This document shows, piece after piece, positions 6,572 through 13,177 of a DNA stretch of 13,206 nt. The stretch is from NZQO01 sp002693605 (GTDB taxonomy: Bacteria; Bacteroidota; Bacteroidia; Flavobacteriales; Flavobacteriaceae). Each line of letters starts with the position of its first letter. Within the stretch, counting starts at the first letter, position 1. The stretch spans positions 1 through 13,206 of the forward strand of contig CAXAVH010000072.1 of NCBI GenBank assembly GCA_963972105.1, written 5' to 3'. Both the position numbers and the translations under genes were made by a program. Under the pieces are notes generated by a model. It was not told the origin of the DNA and did not search any database. It worked only from the letters and a program-made list of their open reading frames with translations.

Positions 6572-7552
6572 TTGACGAATAAGATAGCATTATACCCTTT
6601 CAAATTTTCTCCTATTTTGAAGAAAAAAGTATGGGGAGGAAACCGACTCTCCACGTTTTTGGGAATAGAACAAGAGAGTAATCTGGGCGAAAGCTGGGAG
6701 CTTTCCGGTGTAAGGGGTAACATCTCCATTGTGGCAAATGGCCCGCTTAAGGGGAAATCCCTCAATTGGCTCATAGAAAACTATACCGCTCGGCTTATGG
6801 GCGATAGCGTTTACTCCCACTTTAAGACCAAATTTCCATTACTCTTCAAATTTATCGATGCCCACCAAGACCTATCGGTGCAGTTGCATCCGGGCGATTT
6901 GCTAGCGCGCGAGCGCCACGATTCCTTTGGAAAGACCGAAATGTGGTATATTCTGGAAACCGAGGAGGAAGCTCGGCTAATCCTGGGTTTTGACAGGAAA
7001 ATGGACGAAACTTCCTATTTGAAATATCTCACGGAAAATAGACTGCCAGAGATTTTGCATTCTGAGAAAGTGGCCCCCGGCGATAGCTTTTTCATTGCGC
7101 CCGGCACCGTGCACGCCATTGGTGGGGGTATACTTTTGGCCGAGATTCAGCAAACCTCAGACATTACCTATCGCATTTACGACTGGGACCGGCCCGACCT
7201 CGATGGTCGCCTTCGGGAACTCCACACCGAGAAAGCCTTGGAGGCGATTGAATACAATCCCGATAACCCCCGTCTTGGGTATATAGATAAGCCAAACGAG
7301 CCAGTACCCATTTGCACTACCGAATATTTCGTAACTAACAAACTATCGGTTACAGCGCCTGTTACGCGGAATTTCACCGATATAGATTCTTTCGCTGTCT
7401 ATATGTGCATTGATGGAAATTGTACGATACGGTGGGAAAACGGTTCGGAAAACATCAAAAAAGGGGAGACCGTATTGATACCGAATGAGTTAAGCTACAT
7501 TAAATTTGAAGGTGGCAAGGCTACATTTTTGGAAGTTTATATTCCGCACTAG
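6572..7552 (+). CDS. manA: Mannose-6-phosphate isomerase, class I (type I PMI)
   Basis: A 326-residue cytoplasmic cupin enzyme interconverting fructose 6-phosphate and mannose 6-phosphate, feeding mannose use or GDP-mannose for polysaccharides. It is the short (about 320-residue) Bacillus-like form. An N-terminal ILKKKVWGG motif is followed by GESWELSGV. Zinc ligands are Gln104 and His106 (QLHPGD), Glu123 (KTEMW) and His181 (APGTVHAIGGG). The catalytic Arg201 lies in YRIYDWDR, and a small second cupin domain runs to the C-terminus. No in-frame ATG exists between the upstream stop at 6527-6529 and the conserved YPFKFSPILK segment. The TTG at 6572 gives the expected N-terminal length and is the best start, but it is rare in this phylum and so less certain than the gene itself. 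It is probably downstream of idi and the PTPS gene or has its own weak promoter. Confidence 0.92.
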   Translation: MTNKIALYPFKFSPILKKKVWGGNRLSTFLGIEQESNLGESWELSGVRGNISIVANGPLKGKSLNWLIENYTARLMGDSVYSHFKTKFPLLFKFIDAHQDLSVQLHPGDLLARERHDSFGKTEMWYILETEEEARLILGFDRKMDETSYLKYLTENRLPEILHSEKVAPGDSFFIAPGTVHAIGGGILLAEIQQTSDITYRIYDWDRPDLDGRLRELHTEKALEAIEYNPDNPRLGYIDKPNEPVPICTTEYFVTNKLSVTAPVTRNFTDIDSFAVYMCIDGNCTIRWENGSENIKKGETVLIPNELSYIKFEGGKATFLEVYIPH

Positions 7553-7564
7553 CTCGTAAAAGCG

Positions 7565-7572
7565 TATTTTTG
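7565..7572 (+). promoter_or_regulatory. Bacteroidota -7 box for the small helical protein gene
   Basis: TATTTTTG is a full TAnnTTTG match, 17 bases before ATG 7590 and 12 bases after the manA stop. It is followed by an A-rich leader (GCAAAAATAAA), the usual flavobacterial substitute for a Shine-Dalgarno. No TTG is seen at the -33 position. Confidence 0.55.
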
Positions 7573-7589
7573 CCGCAAAAATAAATCTT

Positions 7590-7856
7590 ATGGCTAGCGT
7601 ACGAAATCTAAAAAGAGACATCAATTACGTATTGGGTGATATTATTGAAGCAGTATATATTTGGGAACTAACCCACCCAGAAAAGGATACCAAGGAAGCT
7701 CAGGCTATTATCGATGAGGCAATCGTTGTTTTTGACGAGCTTATCGTGAAGGTAAACAACAAGGATGTTGAAAACAAAAAGCAACATTTCAAGGCGATTA
7801 ACCAAGAGCTAGAGGACCGCGGAAGAAAGCTGATCGATAAGATCAATGCCCTGTAA
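7590..7856 (+). CDS. Conserved small helical protein of unknown function
   Basis: An 88-residue soluble protein, highly charged (about a third Asp, Glu, Lys and Arg) with no signal peptide or membrane segment. The sequence MASVRNLKRDINYVLGDIIEAVYIWE, then DEAIVVFDELIVKVNN, then HFKAINQELEDRGRKLIDKINAL suggests three amphipathic helices. I recognise it only as resembling small uncharacterised proteins of Flavobacteriia and give no function. Evidence that it is a real gene: a good -7 box 17 bases upstream, ATG start, codon use like its neighbours, and a terminator hairpin just past the stop. Its TAA (7854-7856) touches the stop of the convergent DUF4369 gene with no base between. Confidence 0.8.
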   Translation: MASVRNLKRDINYVLGDIIEAVYIWELTHPEKDTKEAQAIIDEAIVVFDELIVKVNNKDVENKKQHFKAINQELEDRGRKLIDKINAL

Positions 7857-8564
7857 TTAGTTACCGGCAGCTCTTCGCTCCGCAATAAAAGACTCCAACA
7901 TACCACCGTATTTGGAGTCTTTTATTTTTGGGGTCAGGTTCCCGTAAACGGTATCCAAATACTTGATGTTCGCATCGAACACCTCACTAAGCATAAGATA
8001 GGGGGCAATTTCCGCATTATTGTTCTGCAATGCAAAGTTGACGGTTGCCAAATATTTTCTGCTCAATATCCCCCGTTGGGCGTCGGCAAGCGCCAACACG
8101 ACCGAATCATTGCCTTGCTGCTGCGCCAGAAAGCTGTCTTCGATATAATTTAGGTTCTTATCGTTGTATCGAGCCATTAATTTTCTGTATTCCTCCAATA
8201 ACTCTTGGTTCGCAGAGCCCGTAATATGGGCGTCGGTATTAAAATTCTTCAAGGTTGTAATAACGGTAATTTCTCCTGGGGCGGCAAAGAACCCAATTCG
8301 TTCATCTAGTAAGGTGCCATTTTTTAAGCGCAAGTACAGGTAGTATATCTCTGGACTTTCTACGTTTTCCTCAAAAGTGAAGTTAGGCTCGCCGTCAATC
8401 TTAACCGAATCTACCGATACCAAAAGGGAATCTTCAAACTTCTGTAGGAGCACCGTGCCTTTCCGTAGCCCTTTTACCTTTCCGTGGAGCACCATTTGGT
8501 TTTCAGAATTGGAACAACTAATCAATAAAAAGAACAGGGAGAAAAGGGCGGCGATAAACTTCAT
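7857..8564 (-). CDS. DUF4369 domain lipoprotein
   Basis: A 235-residue lipoprotein. The signal peptide MKFIAALFSLFFLLISC has lipobox LISC with the lipidated Cys17. Next comes a DUF4369-like beta domain (VLHGKVKGLRKGTVLLQK, DSLLVSVDSVKIDG, FTFEENVESPEIYYL, FFAAPGEITV), then a helical region to PKIKDSKYGGMLESFIAERRAAGN. In many Bacteroidota this DUF4369 domain precedes a thioredoxin/TlpA domain; here the protein stops about where that domain would begin and has no CxxC. Its role is not known; it is probably at the periplasmic face of a membrane. The frame extends to 8651 upstream, but ATG 8564 gives the signal peptide directly and is preferred. A -7-like box lies at 8589-8596. DUF819 ends 50 bases upstream, so read-through from it is also possible. 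Confidence 0.85.
   Translation of the reverse strand: MKFIAALFSLFFLLISCSNSENQMVLHGKVKGLRKGTVLLQKFEDSLLVSVDSVKIDGEPNFTFEENVESPEIYYLYLRLKNGTLLDERIGFFAAPGEITVITTLKNFNTDAHITGSANQELLEEYRKLMARYNDKNLNYIEDSFLAQQQGNDSVVLALADAQRGILSRKYLATVNFALQNNNAEIAPYLMLSEVFDANIKYLDTVYGNLTPKIKDSKYGGMLESFIAERRAAGN
7887..7929 (+). terminator. Terminator for the small helical gene, inside the convergent DUF4369 coding region
   Basis: AAAAGACTCCAA (7887-7898) and TTGGAGTCTTTT (7912-7923) form a perfect 12-bp stem with a 13-base loop, followed on the + strand by ATTTTT to 7929. The U-rich tail is better on the + strand than on the - strand (TTTTATTG). It therefore most likely ends rightward transcription from the 7590 gene. 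The stem covers codons about 214-226 of the 235-residue DUF4369 protein. Confidence 0.75.
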
Positions 8565-8588
8565 GGGGTCGATATTTTTTTGAAGCCG

Positions 8589-8596
8589 CAAAGATG
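8589..8596 (-). promoter_or_regulatory. Possible -7 box for the DUF4369 lipoprotein gene
   Basis: Read on the - strand this is CATCTTTG, 7 of 8 positions like TAnnTTTG, 24 bases before ATG 8564 and followed by GCGGC much as at 7565. No TTG is seen at the -33 position. Confidence 0.35.
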
Positions 8597-8614
8597 CATT
8601 TTTTTTCTGAAAAA

Positions 8615-9952
8615 TTAGGAGACCGCGGCCAATTGCATCAAAACGGTACATAAAATGGCGGCAACTGTGCCAATGGCATAGCCAAAAACGGCCAATAGAA
8701 CGCCTACCGTGGCCAAGGAGGGGTGAAATGCAGACGCCACAATGGGGGCCGATGCAGCACCCCCAACATTCGCTTGACTACCAACCGCCAGGAAAAAATA
8801 TGGAGCCCTAATTAGTTTGGCAACTAAAATGAGAAGCCCGGCGTGGATAATCATCCAAACGATCCCAATAAAAATCAATCCGAAATTTTCAAAAATTAGC
8901 GTAAGGTCCATTTTCATTCCAATACTGGCCACCAAGATGTAAATAAAAACGCTACCGAACTTACTGGCGCCGGCGCCCTCATAGCTTCGCGCCCTCGTGA
9001 AGGATAACAGGACGCCAATTACCGTGGTTAGGGAAATCATCCAGAAAAAATCAGAACTCAGAAAGGTAAAAATATTGCGCGTAATGCCCTTTGGAAGCCC
9101 ATTTACGAAATCCTCGAAAAAAGCGCTCAAGAAACCGGCCCCCCAATGTGCGAAGCTCACCGTGCCAAAGGCAATCGCGGCCAAAATCATCAAATCGGTC
9201 AAGGTGGGGTTTCGATCTACGGTTTTGGCGTAGTCCGACACCTTATTTTTCAGGGCTTCTATGGCCGACGTATCGGCCTTTAGCCATTTGTCTATTTTGG
9301 TCGTTTTGCCAATTCCGATGAGGATAACCGCCATCCATATATTGGCCACCACAATGTCGACAAACACCATCCCGCCGTACAGGGCCTGGTTGTATCCGTA
9401 AATTTCCAACATGGCCGTCTGGTTTGCGCCACCGCCAATCCAACTTCCGGCGAGGGTAGAAAGTCCTCTCCAGACCGCATCGGCGCCCTCTCCGCCCACG
9501 GTTTCTGGCGATATAGTTCCTATTAACAGTACGGCTATAGGCCCACCGAGCACAATGCCTAGCGTTCCCGTAAAGAACATAATCAATGCCTTGGGACCCA
9601 AATTATAGACACCTTTCAGATCGATGCTCAGCGTCATCAGGACTAGCGCGGCCGGTAATAGGTACCGGCTTGACATATAATAGAGACTGGAGGTGCTCTC
9701 GGTCACCTCGCCCGTTTCCGAAATGGTAGTCCATTCGGGTGCTATAACGCCGAACGTAGTTAGTAAGGCGGGTAAAAAATACGCCATAAATAGCGCCGGG
9801 ACAATTCTGTAAAACCTACTCCAGAAGCCATCTTCCTTAGCGGATGTATAAAATATAAACCCCAACAGGAGCATTAGAATTCCGAATACGATGGTGTCTT
9901 GAGTAAAGTACGGCGTGGTATCTAAAATGTCTTGTATAGTATTTTCCTGCAT
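8615..9952 (-). CDS. DUF819 family multi-pass membrane protein
   Basis: A 445-residue integral inner-membrane protein of the DUF819 (YjcL-like) family. I count roughly 11-12 hydrophobic segments. They include TIVFGILMLLLGFIFY near the N-terminus, LIMFFTGTLGIVLGGPIAVLL, LIFIGIVWMIIHAGLLILVA and the C-terminal VLLAVFGYAIGTVAAIL. Family-type glycine-rich motifs are visible: STLAGSWIGGGANQTAM in the first half and VGSQANVGGAASAPIVAS in the second, which suggests two related halves as in transporters. Substrate and function are not established, and transport is inference. The ATG at 9952 gives the usual short cytoplasmic N-terminus. The alpha/beta hydrolase gene ends 72 bases upstream on the same strand, so the two may share a transcript. 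A weak TATTTTG near 9972-9978 could be a separate promoter. Confidence 0.88.
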   Translation of the reverse strand: MQENTIQDILDTTPYFTQDTIVFGILMLLLGFIFYTSAKEDGFWSRFYRIVPALFMAYFLPALLTTFGVIAPEWTTISETGEVTESTSSLYYMSSRYLLPAALVLMTLSIDLKGVYNLGPKALIMFFTGTLGIVLGGPIAVLLIGTISPETVGGEGADAVWRGLSTLAGSWIGGGANQTAMLEIYGYNQALYGGMVFVDIVVANIWMAVILIGIGKTTKIDKWLKADTSAIEALKNKVSDYAKTVDRNPTLTDLMILAAIAFGTVSFAHWGAGFLSAFFEDFVNGLPKGITRNIFTFLSSDFFWMISLTTVIGVLLSFTRARSYEGAGASKFGSVFIYILVASIGMKMDLTLIFENFGLIFIGIVWMIIHAGLLILVAKLIRAPYFFLAVGSQANVGGAASAPIVASAFHPSLATVGVLLAVFGYAIGTVAAILCTVLMQLAAVS

Positions 9953-10024
9953 TGGGCTCTCGTTTGAAACGCAAAATACAATTTTTTATGGAAGGAAATG
10001 CGGAAAGAATTTAGGCGAATTCTT

Positions 10025-10954
10025 TTACTTCTGAAGAATAAAATCTGCCGTAATTTCGATAAGTTCTTTTTTTATGGGAAGCATCGGCTGGTTGTACGAT
10101 TTGCTGTTTTCCAGGTCATTACCCGAAATTTCCTTAAAAACATGATTCATATCTTCAATAATTACGAAGGTCGCATCGGGCTTGGCCTCCTGCAATGCCT
10201 GGGCTTCACTTATTTGTACCTGAAGGTCTTTCGTCCCGTTTAAAATCAAGACGGGTATTTCGAGTTTGGCAATTTCCACCTGAGGATTGTACTGCATCCA
10301 GCTAAAAATAAACGGCTGTATATCTGGACGGAAGATAGAGGCGAGACCCGGGCTAAAATTTTGCGCAACGCCATTTACGCGCAAATCGTCAAAAGATTGC
10401 CTTGCGTTTTCGGTTAGGCCGGGAGCTTGCTTCGCCAATTGGTCTACTATAACGTCGTCTATTTCCTGTCCGGCACCGGCAATACTGATGAAACCATCGG
10501 CGCGGTTGCGCGCGGCAATCATTCCCACTAATGACCCCTGGCTGTGGCCCAATACGTATAATTTTCCGAAGCGATCATCGACCCTCATTTTTTCAACAAC
10601 GAGCACGGCGTCTTCAATAAAATCGTCGAACCTGATTCCCTTCTCGTTCACTTGACCGTTCTTGATCATTTTCACGATTCGCTTATCGTACCGAAAGGAA
10701 GCGATTCCCCGCTCGGCCAAACCTTCGGCGAGAAATTTGAGCGAGTTGTTTTTCATCATATTTTGGTTGCCATCCCTATCGGTAGGGCCCGAACCGGCTA
10801 TGAGTATTACTAGCGGTGGGTTTGGGCTGTCGGCGGGCATTAAGAGGGTTCCCTCGAGTAGGGGCGAAACGCGAATAGTCTCGGTCTTATTTCCTTCTTG
10901 GGCAAGAAGAACTCCCATGGTTAGCATGATACAGGTGGTTACAAAAAATTTCAT
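10025..10954 (-). CDS. Exported alpha/beta hydrolase (serine esterase/lipase-like)
   Basis: A 309-residue protein with signal peptide MKFFVTTCIMLTMGVLLAQ, so probably periplasmic. Alpha/beta hydrolase features: the oxyanion-side loop LIAGSGPTDRDGN (residues 51-63), the nucleophile elbow GHSQGS with Ser138, Asp243 in LNGTKDLQV and His271 in EDMNHVF, forming a complete triad. A variable cap lies between about residues 160 and 225. The substrate cannot be named; related proteins are labelled esterases or acyl-hydrolases of the BAAT/EstA type. Its promoter region is shared with the divergent S1/P1 nuclease gene (136 bases between start codons). Confidence 0.9.
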   Translation of the reverse strand: MKFFVTTCIMLTMGVLLAQEGNKTETIRVSPLLEGTLLMPADSPNPPLVILIAGSGPTDRDGNQNMMKNNSLKFLAEGLAERGIASFRYDKRIVKMIKNGQVNEKGIRFDDFIEDAVLVVEKMRVDDRFGKLYVLGHSQGSLVGMIAARNRADGFISIAGAGQEIDDVIVDQLAKQAPGLTENARQSFDDLRVNGVAQNFSPGLASIFRPDIQPFIFSWMQYNPQVEIAKLEIPVLILNGTKDLQVQISEAQALQEAKPDATFVIIEDMNHVFKEISGNDLENSKSYNQPMLPIKKELIEITADFILQK

Positions 10955-10979
10955 GGCGCTGTGGGTATATCGTTAGCTA

Positions 10980-11010
10980 TAAAGGTACTGAGAATTTAGG
11001 TGTCGTTCAA
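10980..11010 (-). promoter_or_regulatory. Promoter of the alpha/beta hydrolase gene
   Basis: On the - strand TTG (11010-11008), a 20-base spacer, then TACCTTTA (10987-10980), one mismatch from TAnnTTTG. The box lies 25 bases before ATG 10954. The spacing fits the flavobacterial consensus TTG-N17-23-TAnnTTTG. Confidence 0.55.
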
Positions 11011-11043
11011 TATCTGGGGCATATACATTTTCCGAAGTGATCG

Positions 11044-11075
11044 TTGTACCGCTCGTACAAACGATTGTATCTTTG
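11044..11075 (+). promoter_or_regulatory. Promoter of the S1/P1 nuclease gene
   Basis: TTG (11044-11046), a 21-base spacer and TATCTTTG (11068-11075), a full TAnnTTTG match, 15 bases before ATG 11091. Its position inside the longer frame opening at 11037 shows that translation should start at 11091. Confidence 0.65.
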
Positions 11076-11090
11076 CTGAAAAATTATACC

Positions 11091-11867
11091 ATGCGAAATA
11101 AATTATATCTGCTGCTTATAATCCTTGCCGTAACTTTCACCGCAACTGCCGATGATTGGGGCCGAACCGGCCATAGGGCTACTGCGGAAATAGCCGAGCA
11201 GTACCTATCGAAAAAAGCACGAAAGGCCATAAAGGAATTATTGGACGGCCAAGGATTGGCTATCGTCTCGACCTACGCCGACGATATAAAGAGCGATTCC
11301 GCCTACAAAAAATATGGCCCCTGGCACTACGTCAATTTTCCGTTCGGTCAGACCTATATCGAACATCCAAAAAACGAGGAAGGAGATATCATCGTTGCCA
11401 TTCAAGAAAGCATCGCTACGCTCCAGAACAAAGCCGCCAGCAAGCAGGAGAAAGCTTTTTCTCTTAAATTATTGGTGCATTTTATGGGCGACCTCCACCA
11501 ACCGCTGCATATTGGCCTGGCAGATGATAAAGGGGGGAACGATTTTCAGGTGCGCTGGTTCGGCGACGGCACGAACCTCCATACCGTTTGGGATAGCAAG
11601 ATGATTACCGAATACGAAATGTCTTATTCTGAATTGGCCACAACAGCGCCCACGTTGTCTGAGCGCGAACTTGAGAAAATTAAGAAGGGCAACGTAATTG
11701 ACTGGATGTACGAGAGCCGCACCCTTTGCGAAGATATTTACGCAAATACGGAAGTGGGCGAGAAGCTATGGTACCCTTATATGTATCAATATATGGATAC
11801 GGTGCGTGCACAGTTGCAAAAGGGCGGGATTCGATTGGCCGTACTCTTGAACGAGATCTATAAGTAG
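11091..11867 (+). CDS. Exported S1/P1-type zinc nuclease
   Basis: A 258-residue secreted or periplasmic phosphodiesterase of the S1/P1 nuclease family. These are three-zinc enzymes that cut single-stranded DNA or RNA and remove 3'-phosphates, and they serve nucleic-acid scavenging. The signal peptide MRNKLYLLLIILAVTFTATA is followed by DDWGRTGHRATAEIA. The metal ligands can all be matched: Trp23, His28, Asp64 (STYADDI), His79 (WHYVNF), His130 and Asp134 (HFMGDLHQPLH), His140, His164 and Asp168 (NLHTVWDSKM). In the fungal enzymes the Trp is the mature N-terminus and its backbone binds zinc; here two Asp residues precede it if cleavage follows Ala20. ATG 11091 is chosen for the signal peptide and the promoter just upstream. 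The gene stands alone, with divergent and convergent neighbours. Confidence 0.93.
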   Translation: MRNKLYLLLIILAVTFTATADDWGRTGHRATAEIAEQYLSKKARKAIKELLDGQGLAIVSTYADDIKSDSAYKKYGPWHYVNFPFGQTYIEHPKNEEGDIIVAIQESIATLQNKAASKQEKAFSLKLLVHFMGDLHQPLHIGLADDKGGNDFQVRWFGDGTNLHTVWDSKMITEYEMSYSELATTAPTLSERELEKIKKGNVIDWMYESRTLCEDIYANTEVGEKLWYPYMYQYMDTVRAQLQKGGIRLAVLLNEIYK

Positions 11868-11877
11868 TTATAACTAC
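11864..11877. repeat. 14-bp perfect palindrome across the nuclease stop codon
   Basis: GTAGTTATAACTAC is a perfect palindrome containing the TAG stop of the nuclease gene. Just after it ACGGA (11876-11880) can pair with TCCGT (11886-11890). Neither structure is followed by a T-run, so no convincing terminator is seen in the 67-base convergent gap 11868-11934. Confidence 0.4.
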
Positions 11878-11934
11878 GGAAATACTCCGTTATAAGAAGT
11901 GATAGGCGACTAAATCTTGTTAGATAATAGCGGT

Positions 11935-12540
11935 TTAGCCTACAATTTGCCTAAAAGTGAGATTGATCCTCGCATTTACCGGGCGCTTTGTCTTGGGAAG
12001 CTGGTGCGCATAGTGCCGCTGTGTTCCCGGGCCCATTACCAGTAAGCTGCCAGGCTGTAACTCCAAGCGATGCGTCAGGGCGGTCGAGCCTTTTTTCCTA
12101 AAATGAAATAGGCGCGGGGCACCCAGGCTCAACGAGGCAATTACCGGGTCAGGGCCCAGTTCCTTTTCATCGTCACTATGCCAGCCATTGCTATCATTGC
12201 CGTTTCGATATAAATTTAGAAGCACCGTATTGAACCTCGCGTTGGCAACTGGTTCAATCATTTTCTTCAATTCCCGAAGGGCCGGGGTAAAGGGCTTGGG
12301 AGCCATCGTAATGCCAGAGTACGAATATGTTTTTCCCTCCTCCCCAAAGAGGGCCGTCTTTCTTGGTTGCAAGTATGTTTTTCCGAAGATACGAATGGAG
12401 TCCTCCTGCCATTGTGTTTCCTTCAATAAGAATTGAAAGTACGTATCGGCTTCCTTTTCAGAAAGAAACTGCGGAACATAAAACACCTCGGCGTCCGGCA
12501 AGGGCAACGAATTTGTATATACGGCCTCGGAATCTTTCAT
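11935..12540 (-). CDS. AlkB-like 2-oxoglutarate/Fe(II) dioxygenase, ABH2 type
   Basis: A 201-residue cytoplasmic oxygenase of the AlkB family. AlkB enzymes oxidatively remove alkyl groups such as 1-methyladenine and 3-methylcytosine from nucleic acids. The iron ligands are His121 and Asp123 (GWHSDDEKELG) and His179 (HYAHQLPK). Arg191 and Arg197 (ARINLTFR) bind 2-oxoglutarate. Asn109 and Tyr111 (LLNLYRNG) are the cofactor-side residues. The intervals Tyr-to-His 10, His-to-Arg 12 and Arg-to-Arg 6 match human ABH2 better than E. coli AlkB. PRKTALFG (59-66) corresponds to the substrate-side PRLTAWYG type motif. It is the last gene of a three-gene operon, starting one base after the DoxX-like stop. 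Repair of alkylated DNA is the likely role, but substrate choice (DNA or RNA) is not visible. Confidence 0.92.
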   Translation of the reverse strand: MKDSEAVYTNSLPLPDAEVFYVPQFLSEKEADTYFQFLLKETQWQEDSIRIFGKTYLQPRKTALFGEEGKTYSYSGITMAPKPFTPALRELKKMIEPVANARFNTVLLNLYRNGNDSNGWHSDDEKELGPDPVIASLSLGAPRLFHFRKKGSTALTHRLELQPGSLLVMGPGTQRHYAHQLPKTKRPVNARINLTFRQIVG

Positions 12541-12541
12541 T

Positions 12542-12892
12542 TTATACGTATTGAAGGGCCCAATATATTAATCCAAACTGAAGGGGAATCCGCGCGATGA
12601 GTGCCCATTTCGGTAATTTCATTGCTGCCCGTTCATTTTGTAGCATATATACGTGAACGGTTAGAAAGAGCACGAGCATGGCGCTAATGGCCCATCCTGC
12701 GAAGGTTTGGGTATTTTCGTTCATAACCAGGAACCCAAGTATCATCTCGGCAATTCCACTTAGCTGGACCATCTCCTTGTGGGCCGGTATGTAAGGTGGT
12801 ATGATACGCTCGTAAATTTTTGGTTTCCGGAAATGATTCATCCCGGCCAGGACGTAAAGTACGCCCATAAGGTATTGGTGCCATGGTAGCAT
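12542..12892 (-). CDS. DoxX-like small membrane protein
   Basis: A 116-residue inner-membrane protein with four predicted helices (about residues 5-20, 43-58, 64-83 and 98-114). It has DoxX/MauE-like features: a GVLYVLAGMNHFRKP start, then YERIIPPYIPAHKEMVQLSGIAEMILG. Members of this broad family are linked to redox or respiratory functions in some organisms, but most have no defined role. The start ATG overlaps the lipoprotein stop by one base (TAATG), and its own stop is one base from the AlkB-like start. This implies co-translation of all three. Whether it helps the AlkB enzyme is unknown. Confidence 0.85.
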   Translation of the reverse strand: MLPWHQYLMGVLYVLAGMNHFRKPKIYERIIPPYIPAHKEMVQLSGIAEMILGFLVMNENTQTFAGWAISAMLVLFLTVHVYMLQNERAAMKLPKWALIARIPLQFGLIYWALQYV

Positions 12893-13086
12893 TATAGGTC
12901 TTCTTTTGGAATTAGGGTGTCTTTATTTTTTTCGGCCTTTAACACCGAATCCAACGGCGGGGCACCATCGCCTATACCGTTGTTCTCTTCAACGGGAATT
13001 CTCTCTAGTTTCTTCTGCTCTTTTTTGTCTACGCACCCCGAGCTGATAAGGAATGTGGTGACGAGGAGTATATGTACAATTTTCAT
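12892..13086 (-). CDS. Small lipoprotein of unknown function
   Basis: A 64-residue precursor. The signal peptide MKIVHILLVTTFLISSGC ends at a lipidation Cys18. The lipobox is loose (Ser at -3), as is common in Bacteroidota. The mature part is about 46 residues, charged and probably disordered (VDKKEQKKLERIPVEENNG, then DSVLKAEKNKDTLIPKEDL). The frame opens nine bases earlier at GTG 13095, but the -7 box at 13103-13110 leaves almost no leader there, so ATG 13086 is preferred. It is the first gene of the operon with the DoxX-like and AlkB-like genes. I do not recognise a family. Confidence 0.75.
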   Translation of the reverse strand: MKIVHILLVTTFLISSGCVDKKEQKKLERIPVEENNGIGDGAPPLDSVLKAEKNKDTLIPKEDL

Positions 13087-13102
13087 GCTTATCACTTTAT
13101 CC

Positions 13103-13110
13103 CAAAGGTA
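13103..13110 (-). promoter_or_regulatory. -7 box of the lipoprotein-DoxX-AlkB operon
   Basis: On the - strand TACCTTTG, a full TAnnTTTG match, 16 bases before ATG 13086. The region where a -33 TTG should lie falls in the terminator hairpin; the nearest TTG is 24 bases away, slightly too far. Confidence 0.55.
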
Positions 13111-13120
13111 CTATTAAAAT

Positions 13121-13153
13121 AAAAACCCCCGCTGCATTGCAGCGGGGGTTTTT
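13121..13153. terminator. Symmetric strong terminator between operon and T9SS-tail gene
   Basis: A perfect 15-bp stem (AAAAACCCCCGCTGC 13121-13135 with GCAGCGGGGGTTTTT 13139-13153) around a 3-base loop. It has a GC core and A/T tails on both sides, so it can act in either direction. On the - strand it ends transcription of the gene stopping at 13178. Confidence 0.93.
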
Positions 13154-13177
13154 GGTTGGTTAATGTTAGAAGATTGG

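Noticed and set aside
10287..10976. + strand frames of 122 and 104 codons opposite the alpha/beta hydrolase
   Set aside because: They are antisense shadows of a gene with a complete catalytic triad and clear signal peptide.
11037..11090. Earlier start for the S1/P1 nuclease
   Set aside because: The promoter -7 box at 11068-11075 lies inside this extension, and the signal peptide begins at 11091.
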